A DNA stretch of 64,000 nucleotides from CAXXOK01 sp963675365. Lineage in GTDB: Bacteria > Bacillota > Clostridia > Christensenellales > Aristaeellaceae. The stretch lies in NCBI GenBank assembly GCA_963675365.2, contig CAXXVA010000003.1, positions 620,001 through 684,000 of the forward strand, written 5' to 3'. The notes below the pieces were generated by a model. The model had not been told where the DNA came from. It saw only the letters and a program-made list of their open reading frames with translations, and ran no database searches. Below, piece by piece: positions 28,964 to 38,418 of this stretch (the stretch's first letter is position 1; each line of letters begins with the position of its first letter). The position numbers and the translations under genes are program-made.

Positions 28964-30574
28964 ATGAACTCAGGCCGTACAAAATATACCTCTACGCCTA
29001 CCTACGGTATGCAAAAAAGGGGATTCGGCAAACGACAAACAGAACCCAACCCGGAATTGGATTTCACGCAGAAACCATCTCCGGATTTTGACGCGCCTGT
29101 AGCGGGGCCGTCTGATCCGCTGCGGATGCCGCAGGGCATCTACGCTAATCCCATGCCCCAGCAGGGCGGCGCGCCGTTCCAGGCGTATCCGCAGCAGGGC
29201 CAGGGCATGAGCGGCAACGGCATGTACCCCGTGCAGACGCCGGGCATGCAGGGAAGCTATCCTATCCAAGCGCCCGGCTATTCCGTGCCGTATACCGGCG
29301 CGCCGATACCGCAGATGCCGCCGCTGGCAAATACGGCCCAGCCAACTGCGCCAATGAATGGAAGCGGCAGGGCACAGGGTTATGTGCCGCCGTCCGTTAT
29401 GTCTGCCGAGCAGGCGGCGCCGATGCAGCAAAACGGCGCGCCCCAGGGGATGCAATACCCTGCGTACGGGCAGCCGCCGTATACCATGCAGCAGCCGTTT
29501 AACCGGCAACCCGACTCGATGAACGGGTATCCCGGCTATGGCGGAGGCGGCATGCCTCCGGAACAGCCGCCCGTTAAGCGGCAGAGACCGCCCTTCAATG
29601 TCGAAAACTGGCTGAAAATGCTTGTATATATTATCCTGCCGCTGATTTTTGTGTTGTGTATCGCGCTGCGGGATCAGGGCTTTGATTTGCTCCGCTATCT
29701 GTTCATGACGGCCAGCGCGGCCTCCGTGGGCATGCTCTGGTACCGCCAATCGTTTAGTTCGTCGCTGCGGACGGGGATCACTATCGGTTACGGGCTGATG
29801 TGCGTCGTACTGGTCGTGATGATGCTGTCGGGCGCGAGCAGCGATACCGTCAACAACAACAATAACATCACGCCGCAGCCCACACCTTCGATTACGGAGG
29901 AACCGTCTGTGGAAGCCCTTGGCTATCAGCCCGATCAGGCGCCGCAGACCACGCCGCCTGTGGAGGTCGCCCCGGCGGATACCGAAGAAGGCCTGCGCCT
30001 GGCGGCGTTCATGGATAGCTGGGCCAATAATGATATTGAATCGATGCTCAACTATGTCATGCCCTCGTGGAGCGCATCAAAAACCGATCCGGCAACGACG
30101 CTGTTCAGCACGATTGCCAACCGGACGCCGATCGACTATACGATCGAAGCCATCTCCGGCGCGTCGGGCGATACCTCGCGTGCCGTTACCATGAGCGCGA
30201 CCATCGACAAAAACAACGGGAACGATCCCGTGCGCTACCGCTTCAACATCCTGATGAGCCAGGAAGGCGGTGACTGGTACGTGGATCCCAACTCCCTGTC
30301 AACCAATGATGCCGATCCGACCGAAACGCCGTTCCCGGATAACATCGACGCGCTGTATACCGCGGCGCCGCGCACGACCGTAACGCCCGTTCCGCCGGAC
30401 AGCACGCTGCTTTACTACAATCAGGACGGCGGCAAGTATTACCATGCCGATCCCGAGTGCAGCTCGGTGAATGCAAAGTATCTACCGCTTGCGTCCTTCA
30501 CCTTCGGGGAGCTGGGCGAATCGCCCTACAACTCGCTGATTCCCTGCCTGGTGTGCAACGCGCCGTCCAAGTAA
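28964..30574 (+). CDS. Unknown membrane protein with Pro/Gln/Gly-rich cytoplasmic head and external domain
   Basis: 536 residues that I do not recognise. Residues 1-210 are low complexity, rich in Pro, Gln, Gly, Met and Tyr (MPQQGGAPFQAYPQQGQG). About three hydrophobic spans follow at 218-290 (MLVYIILPLIFVLCIALR, then MCVVLVVMMLSG). After a Thr/Pro linker, residues 340-450 form a compact domain resembling NTF2-like/DUF4878 folds (AAFMDSWANNDIESMLNYVM). The C terminus has CSSVNAKYLPLASFTFGE...CLVC, with paired cysteines. It has its own promoter and a terminator, so it is a single-gene unit. Confidence 0.7.
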   Translation: MNSGRTKYTSTPTYGMQKRGFGKRQTEPNPELDFTQKPSPDFDAPVAGPSDPLRMPQGIYANPMPQQGGAPFQAYPQQGQGMSGNGMYPVQTPGMQGSYPIQAPGYSVPYTGAPIPQMPPLANTAQPTAPMNGSGRAQGYVPPSVMSAEQAAPMQQNGAPQGMQYPAYGQPPYTMQQPFNRQPDSMNGYPGYGGGGMPPEQPPVKRQRPPFNVENWLKMLVYIILPLIFVLCIALRDQGFDLLRYLFMTASAASVGMLWYRQSFSSSLRTGITIGYGLMCVVLVVMMLSGASSDTVNNNNNITPQPTPSITEEPSVEALGYQPDQAPQTTPPVEVAPADTEEGLRLAAFMDSWANNDIESMLNYVMPSWSASKTDPATTLFSTIANRTPIDYTIEAISGASGDTSRAVTMSATIDKNNGNDPVRYRFNILMSQEGGDWYVDPNSLSTNDADPTETPFPDNIDALYTAAPRTTVTPVPPDSTLLYYNQDGGKYYHADPECSSVNAKYLPLASFTFGELGESPYNSLIPCLVCNAPSK

Positions 30575-30584
30575 GTAAGGATAC

Positions 30585-30619
30585 AAAAAAGCTCCGCCTG
30601 TGATCAGGCGGAGCTTTTT
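30585..30619. terminator. Bidirectional terminator between convergent genes
   Basis: AAAAAGCTCCGCCTG / CAGGCGGAGCTTTTT, a 15-bp perfect stem with loop TGAT. A and T runs on both sides suit both strands: the unknown membrane protein gene (+) and the acetyltransferase-like gene (-). Confidence 0.92.
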
Positions 30620-30628
30620 GATTCCCGG

Positions 30629-31744
30629 TTAAATTTTCAGCTGATACTGCCGGTAGGTACGGTAGTGCTTTGCGCCCGCGCGTTCCAGAGAAATCACGCT
30701 TTGCAGGTTGGTTTCATCAACGGCCGAGAGCTCAAAAGCCTGAATGCCAAGCTGTTTGGCGCGCTTGTACATCTCCAGGATCATCGCGGCGTTCACGGCC
30801 TTGTTGTGGAAGTCCGGCGCGACGAACACCATGGAGCAGCGCGCGGAACGGATTTTGTGGAAGATTCTCGCCACCCAGCCGAAGGGGAACAGCCTGCCGT
30901 TGATGGCCTTGGCAAGCCGGGAGTAATCCGAAAACGCCACGGCGACGCCGACCATGCGGTCGCCCGCATAGGCGATCACCGGAAGGTCCGCCTTGGTGTA
31001 GCGCAGCAGAGACTTCAGCTCGTAGAGGATATCGTCGATCGTCGGCGGTGTGACCTCGGAATCCGGCGGCAGGGCTTTGGCGATCATGTTGGCCACGTCG
31101 CGGGCAAGCTCCTCCTGGTTATCCGGGCGGATGTCGGCGGGCACCACGCGAAAGCCGAAGCGCTTCTGCGCCATGTCCGATAGCCTTTGGTACATGTCCG
31201 CGGGGAACTCGCTCATCTTTAACAGATACGCGTGATGATCACGGAACTTTTCAAAGCCGTACTCCGTGAAAAAGTGATGATAGTACGGCGGATTGTAGGG
31301 ATTAAACAGGGAGTTCAGGCTGTCGAAGCCCTCGTAGAGCAGCCCCTCGGTATAATCGTCGAATCCGGGCTCGTTGGGGCCGATGACCATGGTCACGCCC
31401 TGTTGCTTTAAAAAATACACGGCGGCGTCGAGCACCGCGCGGGCGTACTCCATGTTGTTTTCACTCTCAAACAGTGCGATGTAACCGCGCTGCTGATTCA
31501 GGCGTTTGTTCACGCGCTCATCCACGCCCGCGAGTACGCGTGCCACGGGGCGTTCGTCGTCATACGCTAAAAACAGGGCGTTCGGGCCGTTGCGCCAGGG
31601 ATTGTGCACGCCGATCAGGTGATGCACTTCCATGCGCTTCATCGGCGGTACCCAATAGGGATCTTTGCGGTATAGCCGTTTGGGCAGCGCTAAAAACGGA
31701 CGTACGCCCTCCGGCGTTTTCTGCAGCGTTTCCACATGAATCAT
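30629..31744 (-). CDS. GNAT-superfamily-like protein (YghO-type), function unknown
   Basis: A 371-residue protein with two acetyltransferase-like halves. It begins MIHVETLQKTPEGVRPFLAL and contains KDPYWVPPMKRMEVHHLIG, typical of the large GNAT-like family represented by E. coli YghO. The C-terminal half has VAPDFHNKAVNAAMILEMYK and ELSAVDETNLQSVISLERAG, the usual acetyl-CoA end of the fold. No substrate can be inferred. It follows engB by 44 bases with a GGGAGAG ribosome site and is probably the last gene of the tig-clp-lon transcript. Confidence 0.75.
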   Translation of the reverse strand: MIHVETLQKTPEGVRPFLALPKRLYRKDPYWVPPMKRMEVHHLIGVHNPWRNGPNALFLAYDDERPVARVLAGVDERVNKRLNQQRGYIALFESENNMEYARAVLDAAVYFLKQQGVTMVIGPNEPGFDDYTEGLLYEGFDSLNSLFNPYNPPYYHHFFTEYGFEKFRDHHAYLLKMSEFPADMYQRLSDMAQKRFGFRVVPADIRPDNQEELARDVANMIAKALPPDSEVTPPTIDDILYELKSLLRYTKADLPVIAYAGDRMVGVAVAFSDYSRLAKAINGRLFPFGWVARIFHKIRSARCSMVFVAPDFHNKAVNAAMILEMYKRAKQLGIQAFELSAVDETNLQSVISLERAGAKHYRTYRQYQLKI

Positions 31745-31788
31745 GTCGATCTCTCCCTATACTCAAAGTGGGATGATCCCCCGGGGGT

Positions 31789-32370
31789 TCAGGACAGGAG
31801 TTCTCCGATGTGCCTGAGCAGTTCATTACGGCCTGTTTGGTCTTCGGCGGAAAACGGGATGATCTCCCAGGGCTGCTTTTGCATAATACGGCAGATGGGC
31901 GCGATGTGCTTCATGCGTGCTCCCCGGCTGATTTTATCGGCCTTGGTGGCGACCACCGTAAAGGGGATGCCCATGCTGCGGTAGAAGGCGGCCATGGAGG
32001 CGTCGTCGGCCGTGGGCTCGTGGCGGATGTCGACCAGCTGCAGCACGTGCCTGAGCAGCGTGCTTTCGCGGAAATACGTTTCCATCATTTCGCCCCAGCG
32101 CTTCTTTTCGGCCTTGTTCACTTTGGCGAAGCCGTAGCCGGGAAGATCGACGAGGTGGAATGCGCCGTTGATAAGAAATACGTTGATCAGGCGGGTTTTG
32201 CCCGGCGTGCCGGAGGTTTTGCACAGCTTTTTATTCCGGCAGAGCGTGTTGATCAGCGAGCTTTTTCCTACGTTACTGCGACCCACCACCGCAATCTGCG
32301 AAAGGGTGATGGGTGGCGCTTCGCGGTAGTCAGCCATGCTAGTCACAAAATCCGCGCTCTTGATCTCCAT
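31789..32370 (-). CDS. engB: Ribosome-biogenesis GTPase EngB (YsxC/YihA)
   Basis: A 193-residue essential GTPase for 50S subunit assembly. G motifs are GRSNVGKSS (G1, about 30), TPGKT (G2), DLPGYG (G3), TKADK (G4) and SAE (G5). It sits three bases after lon, as in many Firmicutes. Confidence 0.95.
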   Translation of the reverse strand: MEIKSADFVTSMADYREAPPITLSQIAVVGRSNVGKSSLINTLCRNKKLCKTSGTPGKTRLINVFLINGAFHLVDLPGYGFAKVNKAEKKRWGEMMETYFRESTLLRHVLQLVDIRHEPTADDASMAAFYRSMGIPFTVVATKADKISRGARMKHIAPICRIMQKQPWEIIPFSAEDQTGRNELLRHIGELLS

Positions 32371-32373
32371 GCC

Positions 32374-34785
32374 TTACGCCCTTGGGTAGGAGATGTGCTC
32401 GCCCTTGGGCAGCTGCGCGGCTATCGCGGGGAATTCGCAGAAGGCGGCTTTGTTCATGGGCGTCGCCGTCAGCGCGTGGGGGAGTACGTCGTTCATTCGT
32501 TCGACCGGAATGACGCTGAGTTTATTCAGCACCACGTCCGGTACGTTTTCCAGATCCTTCAGGTTGCCCTTGGGGACCAGGACGGTTTTCAAATTGGCGC
32601 GGTTTGCGGCCAGCAGCTTTTCCTTAAGGCCGCCGATGGGCAGCACACGCCCGCGCAGGGTGATCTCGCCCGTCATTGCCACGTCCTGGCGGACGGGAAT
32701 GGACAGGATTGCGCTGGTCAGCGCGGTGGTCATGGCGATGCCCGCGGAGGGGCCGTCCTTGGGTACGGCGCCTTCGGGAACATGGAAGTGGATATCGTGT
32801 TCTTTGAAGTAATTTACGGGAATACCCCAGGCCTCGGAGTTGGTGCGTACCCAGGACAGGGCGGCTTTCGCGCTCTCCTGCATCACGTCGCCGAGCTTGC
32901 CCGTCAGTTGCAATGCGCCGTTGCCCTGCATGATGGAGCATTCCACGGCCAGCGTTTCGCCGCCGACGGAGGTCACGGCCAGGCCGTTGACGATGCCGAC
33001 GAGGTTCTCTTTTTCCAGATCCTCGCGCGTAAAGCGCGGCGCGCCCAGATAGCTTTTCAGTTTCGCTGCGGATACGTTTACGGACTTGGCCGACGTATCC
33101 AGAATTTCCACGGCGGCCTTGCGTACGATGCGCGCCACCTGCCGCTCGAGCGTACGGACGCCCGCCTCGCGGGTGTAGCCGTCGATCAGCTTGAGGATGA
33201 CGGGGTTGGACATGGTTACGCCGCCCGCGGGCAGGCCATGTTCCTTCACCTGCTTGTGCAAAAGGTGTTTGGAGGCGATCTTAAGCTTGTCAAGCTCCGT
33301 ATAGCTGGGCACTTCGATGATCTCCAGCCTGTCTAAAAGCGCCGGGGGAATGGAATCGACGGTGTTGGCCGTGGTGATGAACATCACGCGGCTTAAATCC
33401 ACCGGCAGTTCCATGTAATGGTCGCGGAAGGCGTCGTTCTGCTCGCCGTCGAGCACTTCCAGCATCGCCGCCGCGGGATTGCCGCGGAAATCGCTGGACA
33501 TCTTGTCGATCTCGTCAAACAGGAACACGGGGTTCATGCTGCCGGCCTGTTTGAGCCCGGCGATGATGCGGCCGGGGATCGCGCCCACGTAGGTGCGCCG
33601 GTGGCCGCGGATCTCCGCCTCGTCTCGCACGCCGCCAAGTGACATCTGCACGAACTTACGGCCGACGGCCTCCGCCACGGCGCGGACGATGCTGGTTTTC
33701 CCGATGCCTGGAGGGCCGACAAAGCAGAGGATGGGGCCCTTCATGTCCTTTTTCATGCGCAGCACGGCCAGGTACTCGACGATGCGATCCTTAACGTCCT
33801 TGAGGCCGTAATGGTCGCGGTCGAGGATCTTGCGCGCGTGTTTGAGATTCAGGTTATCATCGGTGTTCACGCCCCAGGGGATGTCCAAAATCCACTCCAC
33901 GTAGGTGCGGCTGATGCTTACCTCGGGTGTACCGGGCATCATGTGGGACAGCCGGTCGAGCTCGCGCTCGGCTTTCTGGCGGGCTTCGTCGTTGAGCGGC
34001 GTCTTCTGCAGGCGCTCGCGCAGCTCTTCCACGTCGGTCTGGTCCTTGTCGCCCAGTTCCGTCTGGATGGCCTTGATCTGCTCGCGCAGATAGAAATCCT
34101 TCTGGTTCTTTTCGATCTGCAGCTTGATACGCGCCTGGATGTTCTTCTCCAGCTCGCTGAGCTCGGTTTCCCGAAGCAGGATAGTGCAGAGCTTCTCCAA
34201 ACGTTTCTGTACGTTGGTAATCTCCAAAAGCTCCTGGCGGATCGAAAACTGCGTGAGCGCGTTGGCGGCGATTACGTCTGCCAGTTGATCGGGTTTATTT
34301 ATGTTCATGACGTTTTGCAGGGTTTCCTGCGACACGCGCATGCTCTGGGAACAGTATTCCTCGAAAATCGCATGCGTGGTGCGAACCAGCGCCTGCATTT
34401 CATCGGTATCCTTGGGCCTGCGGTTGGATACCACGGTCAGCTCGGCCAGGAGAAAGGGTTCGTCCTGCACGAGAGCCTTGAGCTTGGCGCGCTTTTCGCC
34501 CGCGACCAGCACCCGAAGGCTGTCGCCGGGCAGATTGAGTACCTGTTTGACTTTAGCAATGGTGCCTACGGTGTATAAATCAGAAAGCGCAGGGTTGTCC
34601 ACGTCAGCGTCGCGCTGCGCGACCAAAAAGATGCGCTGGTCCTCAAGCATCGCTTTTTCCAGTGCGGATACGCTCTTGGCGCGTCCGACGTCAAAATGCA
34701 GCACCATGTGCGGAAAGACCATTGTTCCCCGCAGCGGCAATACCGGCAGGCGGGTCAACGGCTTTTTACGCTTGGCCTGTTCCAT
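32374..34785 (-). CDS. lon: ATP-dependent protease Lon
   Basis: An 803-residue LonA. The N-terminal substrate domain starts RLPVLPLRGTMVFPHMVLHF. The AAA+ module has FVGPPGIGKTS (Walker A) and FLFDEIDKM (Walker B). The peptidase domain has the serine motif PKDGPSAGIAMTTAL and the lysine further on (IGGLKEKLLAANRA). ATG 34785 follows GGAGGAACT; a longer in-frame extension upstream overlaps the clpX end and lacks support. It is between clpX and engB on one transcript. Confidence 0.96.
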   Translation of the reverse strand: MEQAKRKKPLTRLPVLPLRGTMVFPHMVLHFDVGRAKSVSALEKAMLEDQRIFLVAQRDADVDNPALSDLYTVGTIAKVKQVLNLPGDSLRVLVAGEKRAKLKALVQDEPFLLAELTVVSNRRPKDTDEMQALVRTTHAIFEEYCSQSMRVSQETLQNVMNINKPDQLADVIAANALTQFSIRQELLEITNVQKRLEKLCTILLRETELSELEKNIQARIKLQIEKNQKDFYLREQIKAIQTELGDKDQTDVEELRERLQKTPLNDEARQKAERELDRLSHMMPGTPEVSISRTYVEWILDIPWGVNTDDNLNLKHARKILDRDHYGLKDVKDRIVEYLAVLRMKKDMKGPILCFVGPPGIGKTSIVRAVAEAVGRKFVQMSLGGVRDEAEIRGHRRTYVGAIPGRIIAGLKQAGSMNPVFLFDEIDKMSSDFRGNPAAAMLEVLDGEQNDAFRDHYMELPVDLSRVMFITTANTVDSIPPALLDRLEIIEVPSYTELDKLKIASKHLLHKQVKEHGLPAGGVTMSNPVILKLIDGYTREAGVRTLERQVARIVRKAAVEILDTSAKSVNVSAAKLKSYLGAPRFTREDLEKENLVGIVNGLAVTSVGGETLAVECSIMQGNGALQLTGKLGDVMQESAKAALSWVRTNSEAWGIPVNYFKEHDIHFHVPEGAVPKDGPSAGIAMTTALTSAILSIPVRQDVAMTGEITLRGRVLPIGGLKEKLLAANRANLKTVLVPKGNLKDLENVPDVVLNKLSVIPVERMNDVLPHALTATPMNKAAFCEFPAIAAQLPKGEHISYPRA

Positions 34786-34804
34786 AGTTCCTCCTTGATG
34801 AATG

Positions 34805-36109
34805 TCACCCGGCGTGGCTTTTCTTTTGGGCCGGTTCCGGATGATGAACGGTTCTGGGTTTGCGTACCGGCTCGTCGCTGTGGACAAGCTTGGGTTTTTC
34901 TTTGCCTTCCACGCACTTGGCGGTGATCAGGCATTGGGCGACGTCGTTGCGGCTGGGCAGGTCGAACATCGTTTCCAGCATCAGCTTTTCAATGATGGAT
35001 CGCAGCCCGCGCGCGCCGGATTTGCGCTCCATGGACTGCTTTGCGATCATCTTCAGGGCTTCCGGCTCGAACAAAAGTTCCACGCCGTCCAAATCCATCA
35101 GGTACACGTACTGCTTGACCAGCGCGTTTCTGGGCTGCGTCAGGATTTGGATGAGCTCATCCTCGTCCAGTTGATTTAAAGAGACCACGATGGGCAGTCT
35201 GCCCACGAACTCGGGGATCAGCCCGAATTTGATCAGGTCTTCGGGGCGCGCTTCCTTGAAAAGCCTCCCCGTATCCTTCTCCGACTTGTCCTTGATCTCC
35301 GCGCCGAAGCCCATCGACTTTTTGCCGATGCGCTGTTCGATGATGGCGTCCAGCCCGTCGAACGCGCCGCCGCAGATGAATAGGATATTGGTGGTGTCGA
35401 TCTGTAAAAACTCCTGATGGGGGTGCTTGCGCCCGCCCTGCGGGGGAACGTTTGCGACCGTGCCTTCGAGGATTTTCAGTAAGGTCTGCTGTACGCCCTC
35501 GCCGCTGACGTCGCGGGTGATGGAGGGGTTTTCGGACTTTCTGGCGATCTTGTCGATCTCGTCGATATAGATGATACCGCGCTGGGCGGCCTTAATGTCG
35601 TAATCCGCGTTTTGGATCAAGCGCAGCAGGATGTTTTCCACATCCTCGCCCACGTACCCGGCCTCGGTCAGGCTGGTGGCGTCGGCGATGGCAAAGGGCA
35701 CCTGCAAAATCTTGGCAAGCGTCTGCGCCAGAAAGGTCTTCCCGCAGCCGGTCGGCCCGAGCATGAGGATGTTACTCTTCTGCAATTCCAGGTCGCCCGC
35801 GGGCGGGGGAGAATCAATACGCTTATAGTGGTTGTACACCGCGACGCTCAGGGTACGCTTGGCGTCATCCTGGCCGATGACGTACTGGTCGAGAATCTCC
35901 TTGAGCTCTTTTGGGCGCGGCAATTCGATCGCCGCAAGCTCGTCAAGCGATTGGTAATCGTCCTGGATGATCTCGTTGCACAGCGCGATGCATTCGTCGC
36001 AGATCTGCGCGTTTGGGCCGGCGACCAGGCGGTGCACCTGCTCGGAGGTCTTGTTGCAGAAGCTGCAGCGCTTAAGCTTGGGAAGGTTGGGGTTCATGGT
36101 GTCCGACAT
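34805..36109 (-). CDS. clpX: ATP-dependent Clp protease ATP-binding subunit ClpX
   Basis: A 434-residue AAA+ unfoldase for ClpP. The N-terminal zinc domain has C15, C18, C37 and C40 (RCSFCNK...ICDEC). The AAA+ module includes LGPTGCGKTFLAQTLAK and the ClpP-binding IGF-type loop appears as KSMGFG. The C terminus has an extra basic Pro/Lys tail after about residue 405. It lies three bases downstream of clpP, behind AGGAG. Confidence 0.96.
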   Translation of the reverse strand: MSDTMNPNLPKLKRCSFCNKTSEQVHRLVAGPNAQICDECIALCNEIIQDDYQSLDELAAIELPRPKELKEILDQYVIGQDDAKRTLSVAVYNHYKRIDSPPPAGDLELQKSNILMLGPTGCGKTFLAQTLAKILQVPFAIADATSLTEAGYVGEDVENILLRLIQNADYDIKAAQRGIIYIDEIDKIARKSENPSITRDVSGEGVQQTLLKILEGTVANVPPQGGRKHPHQEFLQIDTTNILFICGGAFDGLDAIIEQRIGKKSMGFGAEIKDKSEKDTGRLFKEARPEDLIKFGLIPEFVGRLPIVVSLNQLDEDELIQILTQPRNALVKQYVYLMDLDGVELLFEPEALKMIAKQSMERKSGARGLRSIIEKLMLETMFDLPSRNDVAQCLITAKCVEGKEKPKLVHSDEPVRKPRTVHHPEPAQKKSHAG

Positions 36110-36112
36110 ACG

Positions 36113-36712
36113 TTACTCCTTTTTACCGCTGCGAGGTTCATAGATCTCGTCGATGATTCCGTACTTCAGGGCCTCTTTGGCGTCCATGAAGTAATCGCGG
36201 TCGGCGTCCTTTTCCACGCGGGAAAGCGCCTGCCCGGTCATTTCGGCAATCAGCTTGTTCATCTTCTGCTTGGTTTTTAAAAGCCATTCCGCACGAATCT
36301 GCACATCCGACGCCTGGCCGGACGCGCCGCCCAGCGGCTGATGAATCATGACTTCGGAGTTGGGGAGCGCAAGGCGCTTGCCCTTCTCGCCCGCCATCAG
36401 CAGAAAGGCTGCCATCGAGGCGGCCATGCCGACACACACCGTGCGTACTGGGGACTTAATGTAGTTCATCGTATCGTAGATCGCCATCCCCGCGGTGATG
36501 CTGCCGCCGGGGCTGTTGATGTACAGGGAGATATCCGCATCCGGATTCTCCATTTCCAGAAACAGCATCTGCGCGACGACGAGGTTGGCAACGTCGTCGT
36601 TGATCTCGCCGCTGAGAAACACGATACGGTCTTTCAAAAGGCGGGAATAAATGTCAAACGAACGCTCGCCGCGATTGGTTTGTTCGATGACCATGGGGAC
36701 TAAATAACTCAT
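36113..36712 (-). CDS. clpP: ATP-dependent Clp protease proteolytic subunit ClpP
   Basis: A 199-residue serine peptidase forming the tetradecameric chamber used by ClpX and ClpC. The catalytic triad is S99 (GMAASMAA), H124 (MIHQPLGG) and D173 (DRDYFM). The ATG at 36712 has AGGAG at 8-base spacing, so it is preferred to an upstream in-frame GTG at 36721 that overlaps the ribosome site. The gene lies between tig and clpX. Confidence 0.96.
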   Translation of the reverse strand: MSYLVPMVIEQTNRGERSFDIYSRLLKDRIVFLSGEINDDVANLVVAQMLFLEMENPDADISLYINSPGGSITAGMAIYDTMNYIKSPVRTVCVGMAASMAAFLLMAGEKGKRLALPNSEVMIHQPLGGASGQASDVQIRAEWLLKTKQKMNKLIAEMTGQALSRVEKDADRDYFMDAKEALKYGIIDEIYEPRSGKKE

Positions 36713-36746
36713 TTTGTTCACTCCTGTATTGTTGGGGAAGGGGGGA

Positions 36747-38180
36747 TTATTCTTCGGCCTTTTCCTTCTTGGCCGCAGGTTTTTTAGCTGCGGGCTTCTT
36801 GGCCGTCGGTTTCTTGGGCGCGGCTGCTTTCTTGGCCGGTTCCGCTTTCTTCGCGGGCTCGGTCTTCTTGGCCGGTTCTTTCTTTTCTTTTTCGTCCGTT
36901 ACCTTGGCGCTGTCCCACAGCATATCCAGCACGGCGTTGGTTTTCACGCGGTCTTCAAAGTAATGGAGCTGGTTTTCGTTGAGTTCCTTTTTCAGGTCCT
37001 CGGGCGATTTGCCCATCGCTTCTCCGTATTCTTTGAGCATCTCGTCGACCTTTTCGGGAGCGGCTTCGATGGCTTCCGCCTTGATGATCTCCAGCAGCAC
37101 CAGCTCGGTTTTCAGGTTGTTGCGGGCTTCCGAACGGTACATGTCGCGCATCTGGGCTTCGGTCTGGCCGGTAAGCTCCATATATCTTTGCAGGTTCAGG
37201 CCCTGCTGCTGCAAGCGCCAGTCCATTTCCTTGAGCTGGTCGTTGAGCTTGTCTTCCACCATAGGATCGGGAATGTCGATCTCGGCATTCTCGGTGACCT
37301 TTTGCACCAGCGCCTGTTTGGCCTGCGAAGTCGCCTGCTCGTCGGCGGTTTCCTGCAGCTTCTTTTTCAGGTCGTCGGAATATTCCTTGAACGTTTCAAA
37401 ATCGCTCACGTCGGCGGCGAAATCGTCGTCAAGCGCGGGAAGTTCCTCGTGCTTGATCGCATTGACCTTGACGTGGAATACGGCGTCCTTGCCCTTGAGG
37501 TCTTCGGCCTGGTACTCGGCGGGGAAGGTGACGGTGATGTCTTTCTCTTCGCCGATGGCCATTCCGATCATCTGCTCTTCAAAGCCGGGGATGAAGGACT
37601 TGGAGCCGATTACGAGCTTTTGGCCTTCGGCGGTGCCGCCGTTAAACTTCACGCCGTCCACGGAACCGGAATAATCCAGGTTCACTTCGTCGCCGTCGAT
37701 CACCGCGCGGTCAGTAACGTCCACGGAGCGCGCCATCTGCTTTTGCTCCTGCTTCAGGCGGGCGTCGAGCTCCTCGCCGGTCACGGTATGCAGCGTACGG
37801 GCGATTTCCACGCCTTTGTACTCGCCGAGCTTAATTTCGGGATAGACGAACACCTCGCAGGTGAACTTCACATCCTGGCCGGGCTTGATCTCCTCCACAT
37901 CCACTTTGGGGCGATCCACGGGATGGATGTCTTCCTTCTGCACCGCGTCCATATAGGCGTCGGGGAAAAGGAGTTCCAGCGCGTCGTCATAGAACACCGT
38001 TTCGCCGTACATACGCTCAATCAGCTTGCGTGGGGCTTTGCCCTTGCGGAAACCCTGCACCTGAAAGTGCCCGCGGTGTTGAATATAGGCTTTCTGCACC
38101 GCTTCCTCAAAAGTTGAGGCCGGTGTCGTAAATGAAATCTTGACTTTGTTGCCCTGTAACTTCTCCACTGAATACTGCAT
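36747..38180 (-). CDS. tig: Trigger factor with a Lys/Ala/Pro-rich C-terminal tail
   Basis: A 477-residue ribosome-bound chaperone and prolyl isomerase. The ribosome-binding loop is GFRKGKAPRKLIE (about residue 40), the FKBP-like PPIase domain lies at about 150-235 (DYSGSVDGVKF...SFIPGFEEQMIGM), and the helical arms follow. The last 45 residues are an added low-complexity basic tail of EPAKK and AAKKPAAKK repeats, histone-H1-like, not part of the standard fold. ATG 38180 follows GGAGGAATAAA. It is the first gene of tig-clpP-clpX-lon-engB. Confidence 0.94.
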   Translation of the reverse strand: MQYSVEKLQGNKVKISFTTPASTFEEAVQKAYIQHRGHFQVQGFRKGKAPRKLIERMYGETVFYDDALELLFPDAYMDAVQKEDIHPVDRPKVDVEEIKPGQDVKFTCEVFVYPEIKLGEYKGVEIARTLHTVTGEELDARLKQEQKQMARSVDVTDRAVIDGDEVNLDYSGSVDGVKFNGGTAEGQKLVIGSKSFIPGFEEQMIGMAIGEEKDITVTFPAEYQAEDLKGKDAVFHVKVNAIKHEELPALDDDFAADVSDFETFKEYSDDLKKKLQETADEQATSQAKQALVQKVTENAEIDIPDPMVEDKLNDQLKEMDWRLQQQGLNLQRYMELTGQTEAQMRDMYRSEARNNLKTELVLLEIIKAEAIEAAPEKVDEMLKEYGEAMGKSPEDLKKELNENQLHYFEDRVKTNAVLDMLWDSAKVTDEKEKKEPAKKTEPAKKAEPAKKAAAPKKPTAKKPAAKKPAAKKEKAEE

Positions 38181-38250
38181 TTTATTCCTCCGTCTTGGGG
38201 TTATTCTTACGTCGGCAGGCCAGGAAAATCCTAAACGAGCCGTACCATTC

Positions 38251-38279
38251 AGTATACCATCGATGTGCCCGAACTGCAA
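38251..38279 (-). promoter_or_regulatory. Promoter of tig-clpP-clpX-lon-engB
   Basis: Minus-strand TTGCAG and TATACT with 17-base spacing, about 70 bases upstream of tig. No CtsR heptad repeat or CIRCE element is visible here. Confidence 0.75.
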
Positions 38280-38341
38280 GCTTTCAACGCGGTTTGAGAT
38301 GTAAAACAAGCCCGGTTTCCGCATGCGGACCAAAGCGATGC

Positions 38342-38370
38342 TTTTCAAGCTAAACAATGTGTAGTATAAT
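38342..38370 (+). promoter_or_regulatory. Promoter of the yicC-remA-gmk operon
   Basis: A weak TTTTCA, 17-base spacer and a perfect TATAAT, about 49 bases before the yicC start. Confidence 0.6.
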
Positions 38371-38418
38371 GAAATTTGAAACCATTCTTTGGTTGTACTT
38401 TGGAAAGGCGGGACGCAC

